DNA from: Fodinicurvata sp. EGI_FJ10296
GTDB lineage: Bacteria > Pseudomonadota > Alphaproteobacteria > DSM-16000 > Inquilinaceae
DNA length: 64,000 nucleotides
Assembly: GCF_040712075.1 (NCBI RefSeq)
Contig: NZ_JBFCVL010000003.1
Location: 434,001-498,000, forward strand
Direction: 5' to 3'
A program made the translations under genes and the position numbers. The first letter of the stretch is position 1. Every line of letters begins with the position of its first letter. The notes beneath the pieces were generated by a model. It saw only the letters and a list, made by a program, of their open reading frames with translations, made no database searches and was not told where the DNA came from. Of the stretch, positions 17,640 through 26,413 are shown one piece after another.

Positions 17640-18089
17640 ATGAGCAAAGGGACTGAAATGGCAAAGCCGTTCCCCGATGCGGAGAATGACCTGATCGAGG
17701 CAGAGGAATGCTTTCTCGCCGATGTTGTGAACGACATAGCGTGGCTGATGGATGATAGCGGGATGACTCAGCGCGCTCTTGCCGAGCGGCTGGGAATTTC
17801 CGAACAACGTATAAGCCGCATCTTCTCACAAAACGGCCGGAACTTGCAGGCGAGGACGATTGCCCGAATCTACCATGTTTTGAAGCAGGAACCCCGCCTG
17901 ACCTGCAGCCGCCTTGACCAACTGCGCGCCGATCTCGATCGCCACTATGGCGTCACGGTCGATGAATGGGAACGTCGACACAGTACATGGCAGAACGTCG
18001 TGCGCCTTGAGCACAAAAGCATCAGATTCCGAAGCGAAGAAGCCGTCGGCACGGATCGCTATGAACCCTGCAATAATCAGGCAGCATAA
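17640..18089 (+). CDS. XRE-family antitoxin (HigA type) of a TAC operon
   Basis: Residues about 27-75 form a Cro/CI helix-turn-helix (DIAWLMDDSGMTQRALAERL, GISEQRISRIFS). The protein continues for some 75 residues, ending in a polar tail (about 115-149). In TAC systems such a C-terminal extension is the chaperone-addiction region that makes the antitoxin depend on its SecB-like partner. GGAG lies 6-7 bases before the ATG. It starts 42 bases after the toxin gene and ends 2 bases before the chaperone start. Confidence 0.8.
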   Translation: MSKGTEMAKPFPDAENDLIEAEECFLADVVNDIAWLMDDSGMTQRALAERLGISEQRISRIFSQNGRNLQARTIARIYHVLKQEPRLTCSRLDQLRADLDRHYGVTVDEWERRHSTWQNVVRLEHKSIRFRSEEAVGTDRYEPCNNQAA

Positions 18090-18091
18090 TC

Positions 18092-18688
18092 ATGGATGGA
18101 GACGACGACAAAAAGGACGGACCAGCGCGGAAATCCGGTTCCAAGACTGGCGCGGCCAAGGGCAAGAAAGGCCGCAATGTCAACCAAAGCCTCCGCAGCT
18201 TTATTCCCGAAGAACCGCCGATGCCCAAGGCGGCACCGTCCGCAGAAGATTATAACCGAGTGGTCAAGTCGGCGCGCTTGGCGCGGATATTCATGACTGG
18301 GTCCGAGTTCAAAAGCGAACCAGCCTATTTCAATCATGGGGATTCAGGTTCATTCGACCATAACCTTGATCATGAACTGACCGTTATTGATAACGACACA
18401 GACGCGGGTCGGATCGCCGCCATTTTGCAATGGAAGGTATTCGTTACCGAACGCGCCACAAAGGGGTCGGAGAAGAGCAAGTCGGAGTCGGATGCCAGCC
18501 CGGTTTTATCGATAGAAGCGCGTTATCTGATCGCCTATGACCAGATCGAAGACGGCAGCGAAGATGCCATGAAGCATTTCATGGAGAAGGTTGGCAAGAT
18601 GGCGACCTACCCCTATTTCCGTGCGCATGTGAGCCATATCAATGGCGAGGCCGAGGCGAGTCTGCCGTTGTTGCCGATCCTGCGATAG
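18092..18688 (+). CDS. SecB-like chaperone of a TAC operon
   Basis: The last 135 residues read as a SecB-fold protein: alternating beta strands (ILQWKVFVTER, VLSIEARYLIAYDQ) then ATYPYFRAHVSHINGEAEA and LPLLPILR, the conserved C-terminal helix and Pro-rich end of SecB-like proteins. About 60 N-terminal residues form a Lys/Asp/Gly-rich disordered extension not found in housekeeping SecB. The start codon lies 2 bases after the antitoxin stop, so translation is coupled. The expected role is to fold and protect the neighbouring antitoxin, releasing the toxin when the chaperone is titrated away, for example by phage or secretion stress. Confidence 0.78.
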   Translation: MDGDDDKKDGPARKSGSKTGAAKGKKGRNVNQSLRSFIPEEPPMPKAAPSAEDYNRVVKSARLARIFMTGSEFKSEPAYFNHGDSGSFDHNLDHELTVIDNDTDAGRIAAILQWKVFVTERATKGSEKSKSESDASPVLSIEARYLIAYDQIEDGSEDAMKHFMEKVGKMATYPYFRAHVSHINGEAEASLPLLPILR

Positions 18689-18836
18689 CGTCGCCTTCCT
18701 CCGGACTCGCCTCGACCGTGCAAGGTTTCACATTCGTCAATCGTTCAATTTCTCCTCGATTTGGTCAGCCGCGGATTGCTGCGCCACGGAGACCGGGGAT
18801 GTCGCCAATGCTTTCCCCGATCTCATTCGGCCGCGG

Positions 18837-20300
18837 TCAGTAGAGTTGCGCGCCAAAATTCCGCTGCGGATCGAATTCCGGCGACAGGTTGCCGGTCGGT
18901 TCGGCGGCGGGTCCGGCTTCGCGCGCCAGGAACTCGCCAGACCCGGCCTTGACGTGAAGCCCGCCATTCTCGACCACGGTGCGGCCGCGCGACAGCACCG
19001 TGACGGGCCAGCCGGTCACGGTCCGGCCCTCGTAGGGGCTGTAGCCGGTGCCGTCATGCATGATGTCGGCGTTCAGGGCGACCTTCTTCTCGGGGTCCCA
19101 AATCGCGATATCGGCATCGGCGCCGATGGCGATCGAACCCTTGCGCGGATGGAGGCCGTAGAGCTTCGCCGGCGTCGTCGACATGATGTCGACGAACCGC
19201 TGCAGGTTCATGCGCCCTTTCGAGACCATGGCGTCGAACAGCAGCGGCATCCGCGTTTCGAGACCCGGCATGCCATTGGCCACCTGCTTGAAGGTCGGGT
19301 TCGGGCCGGCGGAAAGTTTGCCGGTTTCGTCGAAGCGATAGGGCGCATGATCCGACGACACAGTCTGTAGATCGCCCAGTTCCAGGCCCCGCCAGATGGC
19401 TTCCTGATCCGCCGTGGTGCGCGCCGGCGGACTGAAGCACCATTTGGCGCCCTCGGCGCCCGGCTTGTCCAGATCCGCCGCCGTCAGGAACAGATATTGC
19501 GGGCAGGTTTCGCCGAAAACCTTGAGCCCCTCGCCCCGCGCCTTGCGGATCACGGCAACGCCCTCGGCGGTCGAGACGTGGTAGATCATGATCGGCTGAT
19601 CGACCAGCGATGCCATGGCGATCAGGCGGTTGAACGCCTCGGCCTCGGACGACCGGGGGTGACTGACGGCATGGTATTTGGGCGCTGTGTATCCACGATC
19701 GAGAAGCCGCTGGGCCAGCCACGCAATCATACCGTGGTTCTCGGCATGAACGCACACCATCGCCCGGGTCTCGCGGGCGGTTATCAGGATGTCGAGCAGC
19801 TTCTGATCGTCCACCTTCATCCGGTCATAGGTCATGAAGACCTTGATCGAAGAATGCCCCTCGCGCACCAGACGCGGCAGTTCGTCCTTGATCACGGTTT
19901 CCGTCGCATCGGCGACGATCATGTGAAAGGCATAATCGATGACAGCGCCCTTCTCGGCCAGGCCGTGATACTCAGCGACGACATTCGACAGACTCATGCC
20001 GACATGCTGGGCGGCAAAGGACACCACCGTTGTCGTGCCGCCGAAGGCAGCGGACACGGTTGCCGACTCGAAGGTATCGGCATTCATCAACCCGCTCGCG
20101 GAAAGCTGCTCGATATGTGCGTGGGTGTCGACCCCGCCCGGCAGAACCAGCTTGCCGCCTGCGTCGATTTCGCGATCGGCGCCGGACAGGCCTTGCCCGA
20201 TCGCGGCGATGCGGCCGTCCTTGACGGCGACGTCGGCGGCCATGACGTCCGCAGCCGTCGCGACGGTGCCGCCCCGGATGATCAGATCGTACGAAGTCAT
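18837..20300 (-). CDS. D-hydantoinase / dihydropyrimidinase
   Basis: Opens 5-substituted hydantoins or dihydropyrimidines to N-carbamoyl amino acids. It carries the binuclear metal site of the cyclic amidohydrolases: HxH (His60, His62 in GVDTHAHIEQ), the carboxylated Lys153 in HSSIKVFMTYDRM, later His residues (VHAEN, MIYHVS) and the Asp of SSDHAPYR. Length, 487 residues, is normal. It is divergent from the racemase (105 bases) and faces a D-carbamoylase gene 1.5 kb away, so hydantoin rather than pyrimidine breakdown is the better reading. Confidence 0.92.
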   Translation of the reverse strand: MTSYDLIIRGGTVATAADVMAADVAVKDGRIAAIGQGLSGADREIDAGGKLVLPGGVDTHAHIEQLSASGLMNADTFESATVSAAFGGTTTVVSFAAQHVGMSLSNVVAEYHGLAEKGAVIDYAFHMIVADATETVIKDELPRLVREGHSSIKVFMTYDRMKVDDQKLLDILITARETRAMVCVHAENHGMIAWLAQRLLDRGYTAPKYHAVSHPRSSEAEAFNRLIAMASLVDQPIMIYHVSTAEGVAVIRKARGEGLKVFGETCPQYLFLTAADLDKPGAEGAKWCFSPPARTTADQEAIWRGLELGDLQTVSSDHAPYRFDETGKLSAGPNPTFKQVANGMPGLETRMPLLFDAMVSKGRMNLQRFVDIMSTTPAKLYGLHPRKGSIAIGADADIAIWDPEKKVALNADIMHDGTGYSPYEGRTVTGWPVTVLSRGRTVVENGGLHVKAGSGEFLAREAGPAAEPTGNLSPEFDPQRNFGAQLY

Positions 20301-20405
20301 TCCCCTATACTCCCCCTTAGCGTTAGAATGGCCTTTGCCATTTCGACTGTCTCACCCACCGGTGAGCGTCCCTGTCCGATTGCCCCGAAGTCAAGGAACA
20401 CGCCC

Positions 20406-21074
20406 ATGAGCCGCATCCTCGTCATCAACCCGAATTCCAACGACGCGGTGACCGCCGGGCTCGATCAGGCCCTGGCGCCGTTGCGTCTGGCCGGCGGGCC
20501 GGTGATCGATTGCATCGGTCTGGCCGAAGGGCCGCACGGCATCGAAACCCAGGCGCATATCGAGACCGTGGCGCTGCCGCTGGCCCGGCTGGTGGCCGAG
20601 GAAGAGCCCCGGACCGACGCCTTCGTCATCGCCTGCTACGGCGATCCCGGAATCCATGTGTGCCGCGAGGCCACCAAAAAGCCGGTTTTCGGCATTGCGG
20701 AAAGCGGCGTTCTGACGGCCTTGTCGCGCGGCGAACGTTTCGGCGTCATCGCCATTTCCGGCAAATCGATCCGCCGGCATCTGCGGTATCTTCGCCAGCT
20801 GGCCCTCGATGTCCGTCTGGCGGGCGAGCGTCCGCTGGACATGTCGGTCGCCGAATCCGCGTCCGGCGCCGACACGCTGGAACGGATGATCGCCGTCGGC
20901 ACCGATCTGCGCGACCGGGACGGCGCAGATGTCGTCATCATGGGCTGCGCGGGCATGGCAAAGCACCGGGCTCCGCTGGAAGACGCTCTCGGCATCCCGG
21001 TGATCGACCCGACCCAGGCTGCCGTCACCCTGGCGATGGGCGCGATCGTCTTTTCGGCGGCGCATTCAGGGTGA
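20406..21074 (+). CDS. Asp/Glu/hydantoin racemase
   Basis: A 222-residue two-cysteine racemase. ILVINPNSNDAVT opens the protein, the first catalytic Cys is in FVIACYGDPG and the second in IMGCAGMAKH. It would interconvert D- and L-hydantoins (or acidic amino acids), feeding the adjacent hydantoinase. The ATG at 20406 is preceded by AAGGAAC; the same frame upstream is antisense to the hydantoinase gene and is not coding. Its 3' end overlaps the convergent flavin reductase gene by 9 bases. Confidence 0.9.
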   Translation: MSRILVINPNSNDAVTAGLDQALAPLRLAGGPVIDCIGLAEGPHGIETQAHIETVALPLARLVAEEEPRTDAFVIACYGDPGIHVCREATKKPVFGIAESGVLTALSRGERFGVIAISGKSIRRHLRYLRQLALDVRLAGERPLDMSVAESASGADTLERMIAVGTDLRDRDGADVVIMGCAGMAKHRAPLEDALGIPVIDPTQAAVTLAMGAIVFSAAHSG

Positions 21075-21755
21075 CCGTGCAGGCGGGCGCGCGCCCTGGC
21101 GCGCCTGCCACTCGTCCAGGTTTTCGCGCACCATCGAAAACACGTCACTCTGGCGGCTGTACTGGCTGCCGGCCAACCGCCCGACCGGCCGATACGCCTG
21201 CATGTTCGTGCGGTACGATACCGGGTCGATAATGCCGGCGCGCGCGTGCAGACGGACCACCTGGCCGATCAGCAGGTCGCGGTGCGGCCCGAAGGCGATC
21301 ATCATCTCCTGCCGGCATTCCAGCGAAACCGGGGCCTCGGCGATCCGCGGCACGGCGATGTCGGTGCAGGGCGCCGTGGTCAGACCGGCTTCGGCCAGTT
21401 CGCTGACCTCGGGCGGGAAATCGACCGCACACAGGTTCATAGCCTCGGCAAGGTCCTCGTCGACGAGATTGACGACGAACTCGCCGCTGCGCCGGATATT
21501 GGCGGTCGTATCCTTGGGCGAATTGTCCGGCTTCGACTGAAGGCCCAGCACGACCAGCGGCGGCTCCTCGGAGAACACATTGAAGAAGCTGAACGGCGCG
21601 GCATTGACCTGGCCGTCCGCGCCCAATGTGGTCACGAACGCGATCGGCCGGGGTACCACGACCCCGACCAGCAGCTTGTAGCGCAGGGCCGGATCCAAGG
21701 CGTCGAATCCGATATCGGCCGCAACGCCGCCCCCTTCGTCGTTCCGATCCGTCAT
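21066..21755 (-). CDS. Flavin reductase-like (FMN-binding split barrel) protein
   Basis: A 229-residue protein of the flavin reductase family: VGVVVPRPIAFVTTLGADGQ and NAAPFSFFNVFSEEPPLVVL are the FMN-binding core, and NTTANIRRSGEFVVNLVDE-like text follows (KDTTANIRRSGEFVVNLVDE). Members reduce free flavin for a partner oxygenase or act as flavoenzymes on their own. The ATG at 21755 is 4 bases after the carbamoylase stop, so it is the last gene of that operon. A role in processing hydantoins that need oxidation is inference. Confidence 0.85.
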   Translation of the reverse strand: MTDRNDEGGGVAADIGFDALDPALRYKLLVGVVVPRPIAFVTTLGADGQVNAAPFSFFNVFSEEPPLVVLGLQSKPDNSPKDTTANIRRSGEFVVNLVDEDLAEAMNLCAVDFPPEVSELAEAGLTTAPCTDIAVPRIAEAPVSLECRQEMMIAFGPHRDLLIGQVVRLHARAGIIDPVSYRTNMQAYRPVGRLAGSQYSRQSDVFSMVRENLDEWQARQGARPPARSP

Positions 21756-21759
21756 GGGA

Positions 21760-22692
21760 TCACTTTTCCGGCGGCACAACGACGCCGACCTGCGAGGTGA
21801 TCAGGCCATAGTGCTCGATCCGGCGGTGCTTTGCGAAGTTGAAGATCGTTTCCTTGCCGAAGATCGTGTCGTCGAGGTCGCAGGCATGAACTATCAGTTC
21901 GTCGTCTTCCGTCTTCGCCTGGGCCATGATTTCGCCGTCGGGATTGATGATGACACTGCCGCCCATCAGCGGGTGGCCGTCCTCGCTGCCCGCCTTGGCG
22001 ATCCCGACGACCCAGGTCGAGTTCTGGTAGGCGCCGGCCTGCATCGACAGATTGCTGTGGAAGATCCGCTTGTCGCCGGCTTCCTCGCCCTTTTGCGAAT
22101 TCACCGACGGGGTGTTGTAGCCGAGCACGACCATTTCCACGCCCTGAAGCCCCATCACGCGATAGACTTCGGGCCAGCGGCGGTCGTTGCAGATGCACAT
22201 GCCGAAAATGCCGCCCATCGTGCGAAAGACCGGAAAGCCGGTGTCGCCCGGTTCGAAATACCGCTTTTCGAGATGCTGGAACGCGCGCTCGGTGTCGAAC
22301 TCGGCGTGACCCGGCAGATGCGTCTTGCGGTACTTGCCGACGATGCGGCCGGTCTTGTCGGTTAGGATGCTGGTGTTGAAATGGTGGCCGTCGGGCGTCA
22401 GTTCGGCATAGCCGAACGACATGCCCATGCCGTATTCCTTCGCCCGGTCGAACAGCGGCTGGGTAGCCGCGTTCGGCATTTCCTTTTCGAACCATTTGTC
22501 GACTTCGGCCTGATCCTCCATGTACCAGCGCGGAAAGAACGTCGTCAGCGCAAGTTCGGGATAGACGATCAGATCGGCGCCCTTCGCCTTGGCCTGATCC
22601 ATCAGGTCGATCATGCGCGCGACAACCTGTTCCCGGCTCTCGGCTTTCTGGATCGGGCCCAACTGGGCGCCGGCAACGGTCACGGTCCTCAT
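21760..22692 (-). CDS. N-carbamoyl-D-amino-acid hydrolase
   Basis: Releases D-amino acid, CO2 and ammonia from N-carbamoyl-D-amino acids. The nitrilase-superfamily triad is Glu46 (VYPELALTTFFPRWY), Lys123 (KYRKTHLPGH) and Cys168 (MCICNDRRWPE). ELALTTFFPRWY, CNDRRWPE, YNTP and the C-terminal FNFAKHRR..HYGLI match D-carbamoylases of the Agrobacterium type closely. I prefer the ATG at 22692 because GAGGGA sits 9 bases before it, rather than the ATG three codons upstream. It lies between the ABC permeases and the flavin reductase. Confidence 0.92.
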   Translation of the reverse strand: MRTVTVAGAQLGPIQKAESREQVVARMIDLMDQAKAKGADLIVYPELALTTFFPRWYMEDQAEVDKWFEKEMPNAATQPLFDRAKEYGMGMSFGYAELTPDGHHFNTSILTDKTGRIVGKYRKTHLPGHAEFDTERAFQHLEKRYFEPGDTGFPVFRTMGGIFGMCICNDRRWPEVYRVMGLQGVEMVVLGYNTPSVNSQKGEEAGDKRIFHSNLSMQAGAYQNSTWVVGIAKAGSEDGHPLMGGSVIINPDGEIMAQAKTEDDELIVHACDLDDTIFGKETIFNFAKHRRIEHYGLITSQVGVVVPPEK

Positions 22693-22764
22693 GGCATTCA
22701 TTCCCTCGTATGATTATCGGTCTGGTATTCTTGTTGTCCGTCGTTTTATTGGCGCCTTCGCCGG

Positions 22765-23430
22765 CTAGCGGCCCATCCGATGTTCCAGGCGGCTCAGCAG
22801 GCGCACGCAGGGCCATAGCAGGATCAGATAGACGATGGCTGCCAGCATGATCGGCGACGGGTTGTAGGTTATCGATCGCGCCATATCGGCTGAATACAGC
22901 ATTTCCGGCAACGCCACCACGCTGGCGATCGATGTCAGCTTCACCACCTCGACCGTATTGGAGACGAGATCCGGCAGCACGTTCCGGACCGCCTGCGGAA
23001 TCACCACATAGCCAAGCGTCTGGAACCCGTTCAGCCCCGTCGACCGCGCGGCTTCCCACTGCCCATTGCCGATGCTGTCGATGCCGGCACGATAGATTTC
23101 GCCGTAGTAGCTGGCATTGTTCAGCACGAAGGCGATCACCACTGCCAGGAACGGCGACGGCCGCATCCCCGCAAACGGCATACCGGCATACACGAAGACC
23201 AGCAGCACCAGCGGCGGCACCGCGCGAAAGAAATCGACGAAGCCGTACATGGTCCAGCGGACGGCGCGATTGCGGACGCCACATGTCAGCGCGACGGCCA
23301 GACCGCTGATCAGGCCGAGCGGGATGACCACGATGCAGAGCAGCAGGGTCATGCGCAGCCCGCGCCAGACGATCGGCCAGGCATCCATCATGATCTGGAT
23401 GTTGAAGAACTGATCGAGCAGCGCATCCAT
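22765..23430 (-). CDS. Amino-acid-type ABC transporter permease (second)
   Basis: A 221-residue HisM/GlnP-family permease with five to six membrane segments and the EAA loop NGQWEAARSTGLNGFQTLGY that contacts the ATPase. Its ATG overlaps the stop of the first permease (TGATG), indicating translational coupling; the longer frame upstream is a shadow of that gene. With its partner it forms the importer channel, presumably for hydantoins or carbamoyl amino acids given the adjacent carbamoylase. Confidence 0.92.
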   Translation of the reverse strand: MDALLDQFFNIQIMMDAWPIVWRGLRMTLLLCIVVIPLGLISGLAVALTCGVRNRAVRWTMYGFVDFFRAVPPLVLLVFVYAGMPFAGMRPSPFLAVVIAFVLNNASYYGEIYRAGIDSIGNGQWEAARSTGLNGFQTLGYVVIPQAVRNVLPDLVSNTVEVVKLTSIASVVALPEMLYSADMARSITYNPSPIMLAAIVYLILLWPCVRLLSRLEHRMGR

Positions 23431-24173
23431 CAGGCACGCCTCCAGGCAAAACGGGTTTCCAGCCAGCGCCCGAACAGGACGACCGGAATGAACAGCACGA
23501 CATAGGCGATCGCGCCCATCATCAGCGGCGTCGCACTGCCGGAAAAGCTCTGCGCGCTGCTCGCCTGAGACAGAATCTCGGGCACACCAATCACCGATCC
23601 CAGCGCGGTGTTCTTGGTGATGGCGATCGTGCGGTTGGTCAGCGGCGGCACCGTCAGTCGCACGGCCTGCGGCAGGACCACGTAACCCAGGGTCTGGGTC
23701 ATGGTCAGTCCTGTCGATCGCGCCGCCTCCCACTGGCCCTGCCGGATCGACAGGATCCCGGACCAGAAGATTTCCTCGGCGAATGCAGCCAGTATCAGCG
23801 ACAGCACCAGCCAAAGAACGGCGAAGCCGGTGAGACTGATGCCCACGCCGGGCAGGCCGAAATAGACCAGCAGGATCACGACCAGGGGCGGCAACGCCCG
23901 GAACATGTCGACAAATACGACGATCAGAAAGTTGATCGGCCGGATACGAAAGGTCCGCAGGCTGGCCAGAATCAATCCCAGAACGATGCCGGTGATGACC
24001 ACCAGTGCCGCCACCTGAATCGTGATCCACATGCCTTCCAGAATCGACGGCGTATAGCGGTCGATCAGTGTCGGATTGAAAAAGGTCCGCACGAAGACGG
24101 ACCAGGCATCGGTGGCCGGCGCGTCCAGCAGGGTCGTGTCCGGCGGCGATGCGTCGGGCGCAATATCATCCAT
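23430..24173 (-). CDS. Amino-acid-type ABC transporter permease (first)
   Basis: A 247-residue HisM/GlnP-family permease with EAA loop RQGQWEAARSTGLTMTQTLGY, closely similar to its partner's. A 40-residue Asp/Pro-rich N-terminal tail precedes the first membrane helix. It follows the ATPase gene by 30 bases. Its substrate is set by the binding protein of the same operon. Confidence 0.9.
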   Translation of the reverse strand: MDDIAPDASPPDTTLLDAPATDAWSVFVRTFFNPTLIDRYTPSILEGMWITIQVAALVVITGIVLGLILASLRTFRIRPINFLIVVFVDMFRALPPLVVILLVYFGLPGVGISLTGFAVLWLVLSLILAAFAEEIFWSGILSIRQGQWEAARSTGLTMTQTLGYVVLPQAVRLTVPPLTNRTIAITKNTALGSVIGVPEILSQASSAQSFSGSATPLMMGAIAYVVLFIPVVLFGRWLETRFAWRRA

Positions 24174-24203
24174 TGGCGAGAAGTCCCATACCCACGGTTC
24201 CGC

Positions 24204-24947
24204 TCAATTGGGCGTCAGATCGGAAAGGAATGCCTTGGTACGCTCATGGCTCGGGGCCGTGAATATGTCGGCTGGCTTGCCCTGCTCGACGATGCTGCCC
24301 TGATCCATGAAGATGACGCGGTCGGCCGCGTCGCGCGCGAACCGCATCTCGTGGCTGACGACCACCATGGTCATGCCCGATTCCCGCATGTCACGCATGA
24401 CAGCGAGCACGCTGCCGACAAGCTCCGGGTCGAGCGCCGAGGTGGGTTCATCGAACAGCATGATCTTCGGCTCTAGCGCCAGCGCGCGGGCAATGGCGAC
24501 GCGCTGCTGCTGCCCGCCGGACAGTTCGGCGGGATAGGCATCGGCCTTTTCGGCCAGGCCGACGCGATCGAGCGCCGCCCGCGCCCGCTCCGAAGCCTCG
24601 GCCCGGCTGCGCCCCAGCGACTTTCGCAGCGCCAGCGACACGTTCCCAAGCGCCGTCATGTGGGGGTAAAGGTTGAACGACTGAAAGACCATGCCGATGC
24701 TTTGCCGCATCAGATTGATGTTGGTCTTCGGGTTCAGAAGATCGACGCCGTCGATCATGATCGACCCTGCGGAGGGTTCCTCAAGGCGGTTCATGCACCG
24801 CAGGAAGGTGCTCTTGCCCGACCCCGACGGGCCGATGATGAACACCAGTTCCTGCGGATCGACCGCCAGATCCAGCCCCTTCAGGACTTCCGTTGGTCCG
24901 AAAGATTTGCGCAACCCGCGCACATCCAGAATGACTTCCGACGTCAC
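24204..24947 (-). CDS. Amino-acid-type ABC transporter ATP-binding protein
   Basis: A HisP/GlnQ-type ATPase: Walker [11 protein letters not shown]-loop [16 protein letters not shown], signature [16 protein letters not shown], Walker [13 protein letters not shown] and the H-loop VSHEM. GTG at 24947 is chosen because GGAG precedes it by 9 bases; the frame upstream runs into the binding-protein gene and a GC-rich hairpin. It energises the two downstream permeases. Confidence 0.93.
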   Translation of the reverse strand: MTSEVILDVRGLRKSFGPTEVLKGLDLAVDPQELVFIIGPSGSGKSTFLRCMNRLEEPSAGSIMIDGVDLLNPKTNINLMRQSIGMVFQSFNLYPHMTALGNVSLALRKSLGRSRAEASERARAALDRVGLAEKADAYPAELSGGQQQRVAIARALALEPKIMLFDEPTSALDPELVGSVLAVMRDMRESGMTMVVVSHEMRFARDAADRVIFMDQGSIVEQGKPADIFTAPSHERTKAFLSDLTPN

Positions 24948-24971
24948 CAGTTCGATCTCCTTACAGCCGGA

Positions 24972-24994
24972 CGGGCGGGGCCGGGCCCCGCCCG
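24972..24994 (-). terminator. Intercistronic hairpin after the binding-protein gene
   Basis: A perfect 10-bp GC-only stem (cgggcggggc) with a 3-base loop lies 36 bases after the stop of the binding-protein gene and before the ATPase start. There is no T run, so it more likely stabilises the upstream message or attenuates read-through, giving more binding protein than transporter. Confidence 0.65.
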
Positions 24995-25029
24995 CTGGAG
25001 CCTCACTCTCTGGAGGGAAAGGCCGGGCT

Positions 25030-25875
25030 TCAGCCGCAATCGGGCTCGTGCTCGGTGTCGTCATAGCCCGGCGTGCCGGGAACGCCGTAGCCCGGGAACA
25101 CCGTGACCGCCGCCGACCCCTCTTCTGGCGGGACGCCGAACCACTCTTCGTGCATCGCCGCCATGGTGCCGTCGAGCTTCATGCACTCGATCGCTTCGTC
25201 GATCTCGTTGCGCAGCTCCGCGCTGTCGAGGCGCAGCGGCGTCGCCCAGACCAGACCGGTGGAGTGCAGGTACGACAGTTCGATCGAGTCGTTATTCTTT
25301 GTGGCCCAGGCCGCAACCGTATTGCCAGCGACGTTGGCAAGGGCGCGCCCGGTGATCACGGCCTGGACGGCATCGGTATTGGTGCCATAGGTCTCGATGA
25401 TCCAGCCGATCTCGTCTTCGAGTTCGCGGACCCAGGATTCATAGGCAGACCCGCGATTGACCGCGATGACCTCGCCCTCAAGCTGTGTCAGATCGGTGAT
25501 CTCTTCGGTGCCTGTGCGGACGACGAATTGATAGTCCGTGTTCAGATAGCCTTCGGTGAACAGAAGGTTCTCCGCGCGTTCTTCGGTGACGGTCGTCGGT
25601 GCGGCGATGAAGTCGTAGGTACCGGCCTGCAGTGCCGGCAAAAGGCCGGAATACTGCGTGGCGTCGATCTCGATCTCGCGGCCGAGACGCGCTGCGATCT
25701 CGTTCGCGAGATCGACGTTGAAGCCCTCGACGCCGCCATCGAGGGTCGGCATCGCGTGCGGGGCAAACGTGCCGTCGACGCCGGTTCGCATCGGCTCCTG
25801 CGCCGAGGCGGTTGCCGCTGCCAGCGCAAGCGCCATGGCGCCGCCCGCGATCGCTGTATTCTTGAGATTGAACAT
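25030..25875 (-). CDS. Amino-acid-type ABC transporter substrate-binding protein
   Basis: A cluster 3 solute-binding protein. A standard signal peptide of about 25 residues (ends ATASAQ) is followed by [30 protein letters not shown] and [19 protein letters not shown], the usual ligand-contact segments. The C-terminal 40 residues extend beyond the fold and are acidic, ending in cysteine. It is the first gene of the operon with ATPase, two permeases, D-carbamoylase and flavin reductase. Ligand is unknown; hydantoin or an N-carbamoyl amino acid is the context-based guess. Confidence 0.9.
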   Translation of the reverse strand: MFNLKNTAIAGGAMALALAAATASAQEPMRTGVDGTFAPHAMPTLDGGVEGFNVDLANEIAARLGREIEIDATQYSGLLPALQAGTYDFIAAPTTVTEERAENLLFTEGYLNTDYQFVVRTGTEEITDLTQLEGEVIAVNRGSAYESWVRELEDEIGWIIETYGTNTDAVQAVITGRALANVAGNTVAAWATKNNDSIELSYLHSTGLVWATPLRLDSAELRNEIDEAIECMKLDGTMAAMHEEWFGVPPEEGSAAVTVFPGYGVPGTPGYDDTEHEPDCG

Positions 25876-26413
25876 TTTTTTGTCTCCCTGTGCCTACGCA
25901 ATTCGAACCGTTTGGCCGCCCCACACCCATCAGCCGTAAAGGCCGGATGCCGGACGGGACCACACGGCCCTCCTTGTTCATACGCAAGTCGTATGCCGAA
26001 GGTATACCAGCATGGACGGCCATGAGAAGGCAATGGTATGGCGCAAGATTATGCGCTTGTGCAGCGCCGGGATGGTCCGTGCCCATCCAGTGAGCAAGTC
26101 AATGAGGTGGGTTCAGGGGCCGAATCCCGGGGCCTTCCGTGTGCACAGATTGGTATCGACAGCGAGAATGGTGATGTCCACACCCTGATCGTCCCGGGCG
26201 CTGCGCGGCCACTAAGGGACGCGCTGCCGACCCGGGACCTCGTGCAGCAACTCTCCCAAGTAGACACGTGACCGGGCTCATCCGGCTCGCGGTCCCCGAT
26301 CGGTGCCCAGGGACGATAAGGGCGGGGACGATCAGGGTGGGGGCCAGGCTGCGCCGATGCCCTCTCAATCGCGTAAAACATGATCGGGGCAAAGTCGCAG
26401 GACCGGGGCACGC
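25876..26413. other. Intergenic region with operon promoter
   Basis: About 540 bases between the binding-protein start and the end of the hemerythrin gene. The part next to 25876 holds the palindromes listed separately. The rest shows short frames on both strands with no family similarity or ribosome-binding sites; I see no gene in it. Confidence 0.6.
25979..26009. promoter_or_regulatory. Two adjacent palindromes upstream of the hydantoin ABC operon
   Basis: CATACG-N5-CGTATG (25979-25995) and, 5 bases on, GGTATACC (26001-26008) within AGGTATACCA. GGTATACC-type sites are the usual operators of FadR-subfamily GntR regulators. They lie 104-134 bases upstream of the binding-protein start. No GntR gene is in the window, so the regulator must act from elsewhere or the site belongs to another family. 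Confidence 0.5.

Noticed and set aside
26049-26411. 120-residue minus-strand frame
   Set aside because: Pro/Arg/Ser-rich without family features or ribosome-binding site; overlaps several other equally poor frames.
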